Notes: generated from the letters alone by a model not told the origin. A DNA stretch of 44,785 nucleotides from Chryseobacterium sp. Leaf201 (GCF_001421435.1 NZ_LMKA01000059.1:7261-52045); one strand, 5' to 3'; positions 1 through 10,145 are shown, numbered from the stretch's first letter. A program made the numbers and translations.

Positions 1-422
1 CTCCTTACCAGTATGCAGTGGATTCACCGACCAACTGGCAGGATTCAAATGTATTCACCGGACTTACCAGAGGGCAGCATACATTCTATGTAAAAGATGC
101 TTACAACTGTACGCCGGTTTCCGTGGAAGTTACCGTACCGAACCTGATCAATGCCATCACCCCGAACGGAGACAATAAAAATGACTTCATTGATTACAGT
201 GAGCTCGCTTATAAGGACAACCTTTCTTTCGTGATCTATGACCGGTACGGAAACAAGATCTTTACCGGCGAGAAGTTCAACAATTACAAGTGGGACGGTA
301 AGCATTACGACAAGAAACTGGTAACCGGAACCTACTGGTACCACATCAACTGGAATGAACCGAATAAAGACAAGACACCAGTTAAATATACCGGATGGAT
401 TATGGTGAAGAATATAAATTAA
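1..422 (+). CDS. T9SS type B sorting domain surface protein, 3' end only
   Basis: This is the C-terminal end of a gene that begins before the window; the reading frame enters at base 3 and stops with TAA at 420-422. A GTG at 18 could be read as a start, but the frame is open to the window edge, and the residues before it (PYQYAVDSP) match the same place in the next three genes (for example PYQYSTDQT). About 90 C-terminal residues form a type B T9SS sorting domain (CHU_C, gliding motility-associated C-terminal family), seen from [29 protein letters not shown] and TYWYHINW. Such domains direct proteins through the outer membrane by the type IX system. The protein is therefore surface-exposed or secreted, and it is the fourth member of the tandem array that continues downstream. 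The N-terminal domains cannot be seen here. Confidence 0.9.
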   Translation, partial: PYQYAVDSPTNWQDSNVFTGLTRGQHTFYVKDAYNCTPVSVEVTVPNLINAITPNGDNKNDFIDYSELAYKDNLSFVIYDRYGNKIFTGEKFNNYKWDGKHYDKKLVTGTYWYHINWNEPNKDKTPVKYTGWIMVKNIN

Positions 423-440
423 ATTCCTTTTAACAGATTA

Positions 441-467
441 AAGCCACGATTATTATCGTGGCTTTTT
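441..467 (+). terminator. rho-independent terminator
   Basis: A ten-base stem (AAGCCACGAT at 441-450 with ATCGTGGCTT at 455-464, loop TATT) runs into a short T tract. It ends the truncated type B protein gene. Confidence 0.85.
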
Positions 468-497
468 CATATATCCTTTCCTCTATCAATTGAAATA

Positions 498-512
498 AAG
501 ATTCAGAATCTT
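498..512. repeat. short palindrome in the 423-753 intergenic region
   Basis: AAGATTC and GAATCTT face each other around a single base. It lies in a 331-base AT-rich gap between the first terminator and the next promoter. Nothing else is recognisable in that gap apart from those two elements. It could be a protein-binding site, but chance is also possible in AT-rich DNA. Confidence 0.3.
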
Positions 513-723
513 AAATTCATAGATAAACTACAGATGAACACATTCTGAGCTTAAATTTTATTTTTACTCTTCCAGGAACTTTTCATTCCAATTATTATAC
601 TGTACAGATAGCTTCTGCGTATTTTGTCTGTATATATCTTTTATTTACACTAAAAATCAATTATTTAAATGAGATCTATATATAAAATGTTAATAAGATT
701 AATAACCTATTAAAATATTCTAT

Positions 724-731
724 TATTTTTG
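724..731 (+). promoter_or_regulatory. Bacteroidota -7 promoter box (TATTTTTG)
   Basis: The box matches the TAnnTTTG consensus and ends 22 bases before the ATG at 754. No clear TTTG element lies about 20 bases upstream. Confidence 0.6.
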
Positions 732-753
732 CAATAATTCTAATTCCATATTT

Positions 754-3564
754 ATGACAAGACTTTTATTATCTTTTTTACTGATGCTCTTTGGTACCAG
801 TACACTCTTTGCACAAAGGGATACAGACCATTGGTTTGCCCCATATTTTGACAGTTCAAGTTCCAGCTACAGCCATGCTTTATATTTCTCTACAGATTCT
901 GTAACTCCGTTTCAGGTGAGTATCTATAACAATAATGCGGTTATCGGAACCGTAACCATAAGTAAGGGTACACCACAGACATTCAGCCTGAATACCAACC
1001 TCATAAGAACAACAGCTGCGTCCAGCGCTGCAGTTCCGTCTAATCTTGGGGTCTATACAAAAGGTGAAAAACCTTACTTTGTTTCATTAAGGGCTGCCAT
1101 CAGTTCACACGGCGAAATTATCACCTCTAAAGGCAAAGCCGGTATAGGAACCAAATTTTATGCTGCAGCCACACCAATTACCACAACAGGAACCAGTTAC
1201 AACTTCACCACCGCGATCATGGCAACAGAGGACAATACCGCTGTTACCATTTCCGGCTATGATCCCAATATACAGTTTATCAATGTAAACACGCCTACTC
1301 CGCTTACACTTACGGTAAACCTCAACAAAGGCCAGTCTTATATCCTGACCGGCAACGCCGGCGTCGTGGCTAACCGGGAAGGATTCATCGGGGCAAAAAT
1401 CGAATCAACCAAACCCGTTTCGGTAACCAATGGAAATTCCAATGGCTTCTATGCGACAGGAAGCAATGACGGATCTGATTTAATCATGGACCAGTCCGTT
1501 CCTACAGACCGGCTTGGAAATGAGTTTGCCATGGTAAAAAGTATTTCTACCAGCACCGCAAACATGGAAGGCGGAATTATCATCGCTACGGAAAATGACA
1601 CTGATATTTTTCTTAATGATGCTACCACACCAATTGCCACTATTGATGAGGGTGAATATTACAGGATTCTGGCCAGCCAGTATAAAGACCAGGGCGGAGG
1701 CCACTCCAACCTGTATGTCAGGACTACCAAAAATGTATATCTGTATCAGCTGGTGGGAGCCGGCTCAGCCAATAATACAGGAGGATACAACTATATTCCG
1801 CCGCTGAACTGTTTCCTGCCGAGAAAAATTGATGAAATCGGCAATATCAATCTTATGCCCGGAATCACCTCGGCAATTACATTAAAACTTAATATTTTAA
1901 CAGAAACAGGGGCGGCTGTTACAGTAAACGGAACTGCGCCAACCGCTGCACAGGGGCCTTATCCTTTAACAGGAAACCCGCAGTGGGTAACCTATGCAAT
2001 TACGGGAATTACAGGGAACATAACGGTAACCTCAACCAAAGCGGTAACTGCCGGCGTCAACGGAGGATACAGCACAGCCGGTTACGGAGGGTATTTCGCA
2101 GGATTCTCTTCCATCCCGTTAATTGCCAAGCAGACCGGAGAATGTATTCCGGGTATTGTACTGGAAGTGGATGACAGCTATGATACCTATCAGTGGTTTC
2201 TGAACGGAAACCCGATCCCTGGCGCCAACTCCAATACCTTTACACCTGTGGTGGCAGGAAATTATACCGTAAAAATTACGGTAGCTTCCTGTATCCCTGC
2301 AATTACGCCGGTGTATAAGGTGTTTACATGCCTTCAGCAGTCTACAAAAGCGCTTACGGTTTGTGAAGGGTATCAGTCGGTTGTACCTGCATTTACCAGC
2401 TCGTCACAGACCTACGTTCCGAGTTCAGTAACAATTATTACCCCGCCGGCTAACGGAACGGCAGTAATTGACCCGACCGGAGTAATTGTTTATACCCCCA
2501 ATTTCGGATTTGCCGGAACGGATACCATTGTGTATAAATTCTGCGGAAATGATCCTGAATTTGTTGACTGTGAGCAGGTAACTTTAACCTTCACCGTTTC
2601 TGAAAGCCCTACGGTAAATGAGGCGACCCTGAGATCATGTTTCATCCCGTCCGCACCCGCAACGGCCCTGTTCAATTTAACAACAGCTGCGGTTACAGGA
2701 CAGACCGGTGTTGTAAAGCAGTATTACCCATCTCCTACCGATGCACAGAACGGGACCAATGAAATTCTGAACCCCGCCACATACATTGCGCCAAACGGTG
2801 TGGTATATATCAAAGTGAGCAATGCCAACGGATGCTACAGAATTGCAAAAGTTACACTGGTTGTCCTGCCACCGGTATATTCAAATCTCCTGGAAGATAA
2901 GATTATCTGTATGGAAGATACCACCACACTGGATGCCGGCCCCGGATTTACCTCGTACACATGGAGCACCGGAGCAACAAGCCAGTCTATCAGCAATGTA
3001 GCGCCCGGAACCTACTGGGTTGACCTGAAGACAGGAGAATGTATTACCAGACAGAACGTAAAAGTATATGCATCTGAACAGCCTGTTATTTCCGGCATTG
3101 AAATCTCAAACAATACCGTTACCGTAAATGTTACGGGAGGAGCTGCCCCTTATCAATACTCAACAGACCAGACCAACTGGCAGGATACCAATATATTTAC
3201 GAATGTTCCGAGAGGCAATACTGTTTTTTATGTAAAGGATGATTATGACTGCAACCCTGTTGATGGGGAAGTTACAGTTCCTAATTTAATTAATATGATT
3301 ACTCCGAACGGAGACGGCATCAACGATATTCTTGATTATTCAGCATTATCATACAAGCCAAATTTTGTATTTAATATTTTTGACCGGTACGGAAGTAAAA
3401 TGCATGAAGGAAACAAAGACAACAGCTACAAATGGGATGGAGCCGTAGGCGGTAAAAAAGTATCTACAGGAAATTACTGGTTTGATATCAGCTGGAATGA
3501 ACCGAATAGCAGACAGACCCCGATCAAATATTCCGGATGGATCCTGGTAAAAAACAGAGAATAA
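754..3564 (+). CDS. T9SS type B sorting domain protein with IgGFc-binding-like N-terminal region
   Basis: A 936-residue exported protein. Residues 1-21 form a signal peptide ending in FAQ, followed by RDTDHWFAP, a motif shared with the two downstream paralogs. Residues about 130-330 carry repeats of the IgGFc-binding N-terminal type (ATEDNTAVTISGY, LNKGQSYIL, QSVPTDRLGNEFAMVKS). An Ig-like domain follows (YQWFLNGNPIPGAN...AGNYTVKI), then a cadherin-like module with TPPANGTAVIDPTG, a Cys-containing module near residue 622, and a module with LDAGPGFTSYTW and GTYWVDL. The last 95 residues are a CHU_C type B sorting domain (ITPNGDGINDILDY, IFDRYGSK, YKWDG). The protein is thus predicted to be secreted by T9SS and displayed on the surface as an adhesin-like filament of beta-sandwiches. 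Its ligand is unknown. The gene has its own promoter and terminator. Confidence 0.88.
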   Translation: MTRLLLSFLLMLFGTSTLFAQRDTDHWFAPYFDSSSSSYSHALYFSTDSVTPFQVSIYNNNAVIGTVTISKGTPQTFSLNTNLIRTTAASSAAVPSNLGVYTKGEKPYFVSLRAAISSHGEIITSKGKAGIGTKFYAAATPITTTGTSYNFTTAIMATEDNTAVTISGYDPNIQFINVNTPTPLTLTVNLNKGQSYILTGNAGVVANREGFIGAKIESTKPVSVTNGNSNGFYATGSNDGSDLIMDQSVPTDRLGNEFAMVKSISTSTANMEGGIIIATENDTDIFLNDATTPIATIDEGEYYRILASQYKDQGGGHSNLYVRTTKNVYLYQLVGAGSANNTGGYNYIPPLNCFLPRKIDEIGNINLMPGITSAITLKLNILTETGAAVTVNGTAPTAAQGPYPLTGNPQWVTYAITGITGNITVTSTKAVTAGVNGGYSTAGYGGYFAGFSSIPLIAKQTGECIPGIVLEVDDSYDTYQWFLNGNPIPGANSNTFTPVVAGNYTVKITVASCIPAITPVYKVFTCLQQSTKALTVCEGYQSVVPAFTSSSQTYVPSSVTIITPPANGTAVIDPTGVIVYTPNFGFAGTDTIVYKFCGNDPEFVDCEQVTLTFTVSESPTVNEATLRSCFIPSAPATALFNLTTAAVTGQTGVVKQYYPSPTDAQNGTNEILNPATYIAPNGVVYIKVSNANGCYRIAKVTLVVLPPVYSNLLEDKIICMEDTTTLDAGPGFTSYTWSTGATSQSISNVAPGTYWVDLKTGECITRQNVKVYASEQPVISGIEISNNTVTVNVTGGAAPYQYSTDQTNWQDTNIFTNVPRGNTVFYVKDDYDCNPVDGEVTVPNLINMITPNGDGINDILDYSALSYKPNFVFNIFDRYGSKMHEGNKDNSYKWDGAVGGKKVSTGNYWFDISWNEPNSRQTPIKYSGWILVKNRE

Positions 3565-3585
3565 CAGTATTTATCATAAATTAGT

Positions 3586-3618
3586 AAAAACACAGTTTTA
3601 AAACTGTGTTTTTTTTAT
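3586..3618 (+). terminator. rho-independent terminator
   Basis: AACACAGTT (3589-3597) pairs with AACTGTGTT (3602-3610) and is followed by a T tract. It ends the gene that stops at 3564. Confidence 0.85.
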
Positions 3619-3648
3619 GTTTTTTACAAAATTTAAGAAATAAAACTT

Positions 3649-3656
3649 TACTTTTG
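3649..3656 (+). promoter_or_regulatory. Bacteroidota -7 promoter box (TACTTTTG)
   Basis: The box matches TAnnTTTG and ends 20 bases before the ATG at 3677, the same distance class as at the first and third complete paralogs. Confidence 0.6.
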
Positions 3657-3676
3657 CTAATACTAACTGCCTAACC

Positions 3677-6496
3677 ATGAAAAAACAGTTCTATTTTATT
3701 CTTCTATTAACTTTTACGTTTATTAAGCTTACTGCCCAAAGAGATACAGAACATTGGTTTGCTCCTTTCTCAGCATCCAATTTATCTACCACGGCAAAAC
3801 AGGCATTGTACCTTTCCACAGATTCAGTGACTCCGTTCACGGTTACCATTTACAATAATGGAATCGTTCTCGGAACATCAACCATCAGTAAGGGCAGCCC
3901 GCAGGTATATGACATCAATGCTGCGGATATGATCGGCTCTGCGGTAGGTGACCTTTTTACGGTAGGTAACAAAGGGCTTTATCTTAAAGGTACCAAGCCT
4001 TTCTTTGCAACCTTCAGGTTTGTGGTTCCTGCCCATGGTGAAATTTTAACATCCAAAGGAAAAGCAGGGATCGGGAAGAAATTCTATGCCGTTGTGGCAC
4101 CGATTACAAACTCCAGCTCAGGAATGAATTTCACAACCGGAATTCTGGCAACGGAAGACAATACCACCGTTACGGTTTCAGGGTATTCGCCTGCTGTTGT
4201 ATTCAGCAACGGCATTACCGGTGCAGCTTCTCCTACGCTTACCATAACACTCAACAAAGGAAAATCCTATATTATTGAGGGAAGAGGGAACCAAGCCGGA
4301 AACCAGTCCGGTTTCATCGGGGCTAAAATAGTTTCAGACAAGCCGGTCTCCATAACGAACGGAAACTTTCTGGGCGAATACAACATCGGAACCGGATTAA
4401 CAGGCGGGGATATCATAATGGACCAGTCTGTTCCTACAGACAGGTTAGGGAAAGAATTCGTGATTGTGAAAGGATTCGGTAATATTGCCGCCAAAACAGA
4501 AGATGTCCTTTTGGTTGCAACAGAAGACAATACTGAAATATTTGTCAACAATAACCCTATTGCTGTTGCCACCATTAATGAAGGGCAGCATTACCGGGTA
4601 AACGAACCGAACAATACCAACTACATAGACCAGGGAAGCGGCCACTATAACATGTATGTAAGAACAACAAAAAACACGTATGTATATCAGCTTCTTGCCG
4701 GTACGGCGACTTCCAGCGCAACGGTCGGGTTTAATTACATCCCTCCGTTAAACTGCCTGTTGCCCAGGAAAATTGACGAGATCGGGATGATAGAAATGCT
4801 CCCTCAGGCTGCCAATAATATCAAGCTCAACATTTTAACAGAAAAAGGAGCTGCTGTAACGGTTAATGGTGTAACCCCGACTGCCGCACAGGGTCCTTAT
4901 AATGTAACGGGAACCCTGGACTGGGAGTCTTATTCCCTTACCGGAGTTACCGGAAACGTTACCATTGTTTCAAATAAAGCGGTTACGGCAGGGATTGCCG
5001 GCGGAAGCGGTGTTGTAGGATACGGAGGTTATTTTGCAGGGTTTTCTTCTGTTCCGGCAATCAGCAAGACGGGAGAATGTATTCCGGGTGCTGTACTGGA
5101 AACGGGAGACAGTTTTGAATCTTACCAATGGTTCCTGGGCAGCAATCCTATTCCCGGCGCCAATACATATACCTACACGCCGATGCAGGCCGGAAACTAT
5201 ACCGTAAAAGTAGGAATGGGAGGATGCTTTGCAACAACGCCCATCTTTTTCGTAGAATCCTGCTATGAGCAGATTACGAAAAGCCTGATTATCTGCGATT
5301 CCCAGAAAACAATTATTCCGAAATTTACCAACCATCCCAATATTCCGGTTATTTTAGGTACCGTACAGATTGATACCCCGCCTACAAAAGGAACGGCAAC
5401 CATAGATCCTGCAACGGGAATTATTACCTATACTGCAAATCCCGGCTTTTCAGGCAATGACCTTATGGTATATCATTTCTGCGCAAATCCCGCTACCGGT
5501 GTAGGCTGCGAACAGGTAACTATGACCCTGATCGTAGCTCCGAATCCTATCGTAAAAAATGTATCCATAAGAGCATGCTATATTGAAGGGCGTCCTACGA
5601 TGGCCATGTTCAATCTTGAAACATCAGGATTCACAACGCAACTGGGACTTACTAAGAAATATTATGCTACCCTTGCAGACCTTTCCAACGGAATCAATGA
5701 AATTAGTCCTATCGATTATATTGCTTCAAATACAAAAGTATATGTGAAAGTGATCAACTCAAACGGATGTTTCAGCATTGCAGAAATTACCTTAAATGTG
5801 ATTCCTCCGGTACAGTCTACCGTCCTGAGTGATAAAATAATCTGTATAGAAAATAAAGCGACTCTGGATGCAGGACCCGGATTTGACGGCTACCAGTGGA
5901 GTACCGGAGAAACAAGCCAGACCATCAGTGCGGGAGTGGGAACCTATTGGGTTAACCTTAAAACAGGGGAATGCTTTACCAAACAGAATGTAAAGGTAAT
6001 CCCTGCGGTACAGCCCGTGATCTCAAATCTTGAGATTAAAAACAACACCATTACCGTAAGCGTAATCGGGGGAACGCCTCCTTACAAATATTCACTGGAT
6101 GGCATAAAATGGCAGGATTCAAACTTTTTCGATAATCTTCCGAGAGGTGAAAACAGCATCTATGTAAAGGATTTCTATAACTGTGAGCCTATTGATGTAA
6201 CCGTAACCGTTCCGAACCTGCTTAATGCAATTACGCCGAACGGGGACAATAAAAATGATTATATTGATTATTCTGAACTGGCTTATAAGAAAAACCTCGT
6301 GTTCAATATTTATGACAGGTATGGGAATAAGGTACACCAGGCCCATAAATTCAATGCTTATAAATGGGACGGAACCATGTACGGTAAAAAAATCCCGACT
6401 GCCACATACTGGTACGAGATTACCTGGACGGAACCTAACAAAGCCCAGACCCAGATAAAATATTCCGGATGGGTCCTTGTAAAAAACATGGAATAA
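3677..6496 (+). CDS. T9SS type B sorting domain protein with IgGFc-binding-like N-terminal region (second complete paralog)
   Basis: A 939-residue paralog of the preceding gene with the same domain order. It has a signal peptide (residues 1-21, ending LTAQ), the shared RDTEHWFAP motif, an IgGFc-binding-like region (ATEDNTTVTVSGY, LNKGKSYIIEG, QSVPTDRLGKEFVIVKG), an Ig-like domain (YQWFLGSNPIPGAN), a cadherin-like module (TPPTKGTATIDP), the LDAGPGFDGYQW and GTYWVNL module, and a C-terminal CHU_C sorting domain ([33 protein letters not shown]). It is closely similar to its neighbours along its whole length, which points to tandem duplication followed by divergence. The sorting domain predicts T9SS export and surface anchoring or release. 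Promoter and terminator are its own, so it can be expressed independently. Confidence 0.88.
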   Translation: MKKQFYFILLLTFTFIKLTAQRDTEHWFAPFSASNLSTTAKQALYLSTDSVTPFTVTIYNNGIVLGTSTISKGSPQVYDINAADMIGSAVGDLFTVGNKGLYLKGTKPFFATFRFVVPAHGEILTSKGKAGIGKKFYAVVAPITNSSSGMNFTTGILATEDNTTVTVSGYSPAVVFSNGITGAASPTLTITLNKGKSYIIEGRGNQAGNQSGFIGAKIVSDKPVSITNGNFLGEYNIGTGLTGGDIIMDQSVPTDRLGKEFVIVKGFGNIAAKTEDVLLVATEDNTEIFVNNNPIAVATINEGQHYRVNEPNNTNYIDQGSGHYNMYVRTTKNTYVYQLLAGTATSSATVGFNYIPPLNCLLPRKIDEIGMIEMLPQAANNIKLNILTEKGAAVTVNGVTPTAAQGPYNVTGTLDWESYSLTGVTGNVTIVSNKAVTAGIAGGSGVVGYGGYFAGFSSVPAISKTGECIPGAVLETGDSFESYQWFLGSNPIPGANTYTYTPMQAGNYTVKVGMGGCFATTPIFFVESCYEQITKSLIICDSQKTIIPKFTNHPNIPVILGTVQIDTPPTKGTATIDPATGIITYTANPGFSGNDLMVYHFCANPATGVGCEQVTMTLIVAPNPIVKNVSIRACYIEGRPTMAMFNLETSGFTTQLGLTKKYYATLADLSNGINEISPIDYIASNTKVYVKVINSNGCFSIAEITLNVIPPVQSTVLSDKIICIENKATLDAGPGFDGYQWSTGETSQTISAGVGTYWVNLKTGECFTKQNVKVIPAVQPVISNLEIKNNTITVSVIGGTPPYKYSLDGIKWQDSNFFDNLPRGENSIYVKDFYNCEPIDVTVTVPNLLNAITPNGDNKNDYIDYSELAYKKNLVFNIYDRYGNKVHQAHKFNAYKWDGTMYGKKIPTATYWYEITWTEPNKAQTQIKYSGWVLVKNME

Positions 6497-6516
6497 TATC
6501 TCACAATAATGTACTG

Positions 6517-6547
6517 AAAACCATGATCTTAAAATCATGGTTTTTTG
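6517..6547 (+). terminator. rho-independent terminator
   Basis: AAAACCATGAT (6517-6527) pairs with ATCATGGTTTT (6534-6544), loop CTTAAA, followed by a T tract. Confidence 0.85.
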
Positions 6548-6580
6548 TTTATTTTTTAAGCAGTTAAAACTTTTTATTAT

Positions 6581-6588
6581 TAAATTTG
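6581..6588 (+). promoter_or_regulatory. Bacteroidota -7 promoter box (TAAATTTG)
   Basis: The box is a full TAnnTTTG match ending 19 bases before the ATG at 6608. Confidence 0.6.
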
Positions 6589-6607
6589 TAATAAATACGA
6601 CGTCTTA

Positions 6608-9600
6608 ATGAAGAAAGTTCTATCTTTTTTATTTATATTTTATTTTTTCATTTCTGCATTTGCACAATTGGACAGGGAGCATTGGTTTGCGCCTATGGTA
6701 GACCGCACGGGAAACCCGAATCCCAATCAGAAGCTTTATCTTTCCACCAGCCGCACCACTCCATTCCCGGTAAGTATTTATAACAATAACGTTCTGATTG
6801 CCACCGCAATAATCAGCAAGGGCAATCCGCAGAAAGTCGATATCCTACGCGATTATATCATCACCACGCAGCAGACTGACCTTTTTACCCCGATCACGAA
6901 AGGCCTCTACGTAAAAGCCGAATTCCCTTTTTACGCCAACCTCAGATTTTCTGTTTATAACCACGCGGAAATTATAACTTCAAAAGGAATCCCTTCTACC
7001 GGCAAGCTCTTCTATGCCGCCAATGCCCCGATTACGGTAAGCAATTCAATTCTGAACTTTATGACGAGCGTACTGGCTACGGAAGACAATACCACAGTCA
7101 CGGTATCAGGCTACAAACCTGCGGTACAGTTTTCAAACGGGACCACAGGTACCACTACGCCTACAATGACCTTTACTTTAAACAAAGGGCAGTCTTATAT
7201 TATTGACGGTAGCGGAAGCAATACCGGAAATTCCGACGGCTTTATCGGAGCCAAAATCGTTTCCAATAAACCTGTAAATGTCACGAACGGAAATTTTAAC
7301 GGCCAGTATGCCGGAAATTTCCCCAGCAGTTCGGATATTTTAATGGATCAGGCCGTACCCGTAGAAAGATTGGGAAATGAATTCGCCCTGGTAAAAGGAA
7401 ATGGAAGCATTACTTCAAACATGGAAGGCGCGCTTGTCGTGGCCACTGAAAACAATACGGAAGTGCGGGTGAATGATGAACTTGTTCCTATTGCCACTTT
7501 AAATATCGGCCAGTATTTTATGATCCCGGGCAATAAATATCAGCTCCAGGGGAACGGTCATTACAATTTATACATCAGGACCTCCAAAAATGCTTATATT
7601 TATCAGGTACTGGCAGGAGATTCCAACGCTACGGGAAATGAAGTGGCTACGGGCGGCTTTAATTTCATCCCTTCGCTGAACTGTTACCTGCCCAAACAAA
7701 TCAATGAGCTGGGCTTAATCAATGAAAATTTCGTCTACTCCGGGGGAAACCCCGCGGGTATTTTAAATATTCCGACAAAACTTAACCTCATTACAGAGAG
7801 AGGAGCGGTAGTTACGGTAAACGGAATTGCACCACCCGCAACCACCGGCCCTTTTAATATGACCGGCACCAATAACTGGGTAACCTACGGAATCCCGAAT
7901 ACCACCGGAACCATTACTGTGGTTTCTTCTAAAGCGATTACCGGAGGAATCACAGCAGGAAGTGACGCCGTGGGCTACGGAGGATTTTTTGCAGGTTTCC
8001 CTACCCAGCCCGTGATCCTGAAATCCGGAGGCAACTGTATTCCGGGAATTGTTCTTACTGTGGACCCGATTATTTATGAAACGTATCAGTGGTACATCAA
8101 CGGAAATATTATTCCGGGAGCGACGGGATCATCCATCACTCCGACCCAGGCGGGATATTATACCTGTTCAGTAACCATGGGCAGCTGCGCACCTTTGGTA
8201 ACCGAGCAGTTTAAAGTGTTAAACTGCACCAAACTGACAGCAGCAGCGTATGATGTCTGTACCACAAAAACCATTACTCCCGCATTTACAACATCCGCAC
8301 AGACACCGGTTCCTTCAACAGTAGCCATCCTTACGCCGCCAACCTCAGGAACAGCAACCATAAATGCAGCAACCGGCATTATTAACTATACGGTAACCAG
8401 CCCGGGGACAGTAGGAACCGATACCTTCACCTACACCTTCTGTGGAAACAATCCTGATTTCCCCGACTGTGAAACCGTAACGGTAACCATTAACATCCAG
8501 ACTTTAACCGTTAATAATGCTATACTGAATGCCTGCGATACCGGATCCGGACAGGGAATATTCAATCTGACAACCGCCAACGTCACCGGCAGTTCACCGG
8601 TAACCGTTACCTATTATCCTACGTTACTGAATGCCCAGAATGAGACTCCCGGAACATTAATAGCCACGCCGACTGCTTATCCTGCGACTAACGGGACTAT
8701 AGTTTATGCCATGGTGAAAAACAATATCGGATGTAAAAGCATTGCACAAATAACGCTAAACGTATATCCTTTTGCAAACGTCATCAGCAATTATACGGGA
8801 TCCTTCTGTGATGATAATTTAGACGGCGTGGTAAATGTAACCCTATCCACCATTACTCCGCTGGTTTTGGGGAATCCAACCTATTTCACGGGCGTAAGGT
8901 ATTATGCGAATCTAACGGATGCCAATGCCGGAAATGCCAATACCCTTCCGAATAACTGGTCTTATACGGCTACAACAACCATTTATATCCGGGTGGATTC
9001 TCCGGACGGATGCCCGCCTGTCATCAAACCCCTTATATTCACCATCGGGACTAAAATCCCATTGATCAAGACCAGCCATGCCGTTAGCTTATGTGACGAT
9101 GATTTAGACGGAATAAAATCCATAGACTTAAGTTCTTACATCAGTCAATACACGACTGATCCCCTGGTTACCGCAACTTTCCATCCTACCCTGGCGGATG
9201 CACAGAACAACACGGCCCAGATATCAAGTCCGGCAAACTTAACGGGAACACAGACTATTTATATCCGGTTTGAAAAACCGGGTGTCTGTCCTAATATCGC
9301 TTCCATTACCATTACGGTAACAATACCTAAGCACTCCACTGTTTTAACGGATAAAATTATCTGTCCGAAAACACTGACGACATTGGATGCCGGGCCGGGA
9401 TTTGACAGTTATCTTTGGAACACGGGAGCAACCACTCCTTCCATTACAAATGTTACGGCAGGGACTTATTGGGTAGATCTTACTTCCGGAGGCTGTACGT
9501 ACAGGCAGACCGTTACCGTAACTGAATCTGTGCTTCCGGTTATCAGCCTGATTGAAATCATCGGGAATACGGTGACCATCGGAGTCAGCGGAGGAACGCC

Positions 9601-10012
9601 TCCTTATGAATATTCTTTAGACGGAACCACCTGGCAGGCTTCAAATGTATTTATGAATGTGCCGAGAGGAAATCATATCATTCATGTCCGTGATGCCAAC
9701 CGGTGTGATGAGGTCACAAGGACTTTTGTTATTATCAACCTGATCAATACCATTACTCCGAATATGGACGGGTACAATGACGCCATAGATTATTCGGCAT
9801 TGATGGATAACGACCGTATCGAGTTCAGGATCTTCGACAGATATGGCTCGGAAGTGTTCAGAGGCAGCAAGGCAAACCGGTATATCTGGGACGGAAGAAT
9901 TACCGGAAGGTCCGTAAATACAGCCACCTACTGGTATTTCATCAGCTGGACGGAATTCGGGGGAAGCACAACGGTAAAATATTCAAGCTGGCTTCTGGTA
10001 AAGAATTATTAA
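6608..10012 (+). CDS. T9SS type B sorting domain protein, long paralog with two CDxDLDG modules
   Basis: An 1134-residue member of the same family, about 195 residues longer than its two complete neighbours. It has a signal peptide (1-20), QLDREHWFAP, an IgGFc-binding-like region (ATEDNTTVTVSGY, LNKGQSYIIDG, QAVPVERLGNEFALVKG), an Ig-like domain (YQWYINGNIIPGAT), a cadherin-like module (TPPTSGTATINAATG), the LDAGPGFDSYLW module and a C-terminal CHU_C domain (ITPNMDGYNDAIDY, IFDRYGSEVF, YIWDG). The extra length is explained by two consecutive modules starting near residues 730 and 828, each with a Cys-Asp-rich motif (CDDNLDGVVNVTLS and CDDDLDGIKSIDLS) of a type common in flavobacterial adhesins. 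That motif is calcium-loop-like, so metal binding is possible. The predicted fate is T9SS export to the surface. Confidence 0.88.
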   Translation: MKKVLSFLFIFYFFISAFAQLDREHWFAPMVDRTGNPNPNQKLYLSTSRTTPFPVSIYNNNVLIATAIISKGNPQKVDILRDYIITTQQTDLFTPITKGLYVKAEFPFYANLRFSVYNHAEIITSKGIPSTGKLFYAANAPITVSNSILNFMTSVLATEDNTTVTVSGYKPAVQFSNGTTGTTTPTMTFTLNKGQSYIIDGSGSNTGNSDGFIGAKIVSNKPVNVTNGNFNGQYAGNFPSSSDILMDQAVPVERLGNEFALVKGNGSITSNMEGALVVATENNTEVRVNDELVPIATLNIGQYFMIPGNKYQLQGNGHYNLYIRTSKNAYIYQVLAGDSNATGNEVATGGFNFIPSLNCYLPKQINELGLINENFVYSGGNPAGILNIPTKLNLITERGAVVTVNGIAPPATTGPFNMTGTNNWVTYGIPNTTGTITVVSSKAITGGITAGSDAVGYGGFFAGFPTQPVILKSGGNCIPGIVLTVDPIIYETYQWYINGNIIPGATGSSITPTQAGYYTCSVTMGSCAPLVTEQFKVLNCTKLTAAAYDVCTTKTITPAFTTSAQTPVPSTVAILTPPTSGTATINAATGIINYTVTSPGTVGTDTFTYTFCGNNPDFPDCETVTVTINIQTLTVNNAILNACDTGSGQGIFNLTTANVTGSSPVTVTYYPTLLNAQNETPGTLIATPTAYPATNGTIVYAMVKNNIGCKSIAQITLNVYPFANVISNYTGSFCDDNLDGVVNVTLSTITPLVLGNPTYFTGVRYYANLTDANAGNANTLPNNWSYTATTTIYIRVDSPDGCPPVIKPLIFTIGTKIPLIKTSHAVSLCDDDLDGIKSIDLSSYISQYTTDPLVTATFHPTLADAQNNTAQISSPANLTGTQTIYIRFEKPGVCPNIASITITVTIPKHSTVLTDKIICPKTLTTLDAGPGFDSYLWNTGATTPSITNVTAGTYWVDLTSGGCTYRQTVTVTESVLPVISLIEIIGNTVTIGVSGGTPPYEYSLDGTTWQASNVFMNVPRGNHIIHVRDANRCDEVTRTFVIINLINTITPNMDGYNDAIDYSALMDNDRIEFRIFDRYGSEVFRGSKANRYIWDGRITGRSVNTATYWYFISWTEFGGSTTVKYSSWLLVKNY

Positions 10013-10022
10013 GTCTATTATG

Positions 10023-10043
10023 AAAAAACAGTCTGTTTTATTT
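10023..10043 (+). terminator. weak hairpin, possible terminator
   Basis: AAAACA (10025-10030) pairs with TGTTTT (10034-10039) just after the stop at 10012. The stem is only six AT-rich pairs and the T tract is short, so this is weaker than the other terminators of the array. Confidence 0.35.
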
Positions 10044-10145
10044 ACATCATTCCTATAACATTCATTAACAGTTTCAAACTAAAGTTTAATATAACTTTAA
10101 CCACCGGAACTGGCTGCATAAGATATAAATTGATGCAATTGTGCG

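Noticed and set aside
4970..5335. Minus-strand open frames within the type B surface protein genes (also 6119-6538)
   Set aside because: They mirror repetitive coding sequence on the other strand and encode Arg/Ser-rich nonsense-like proteins.
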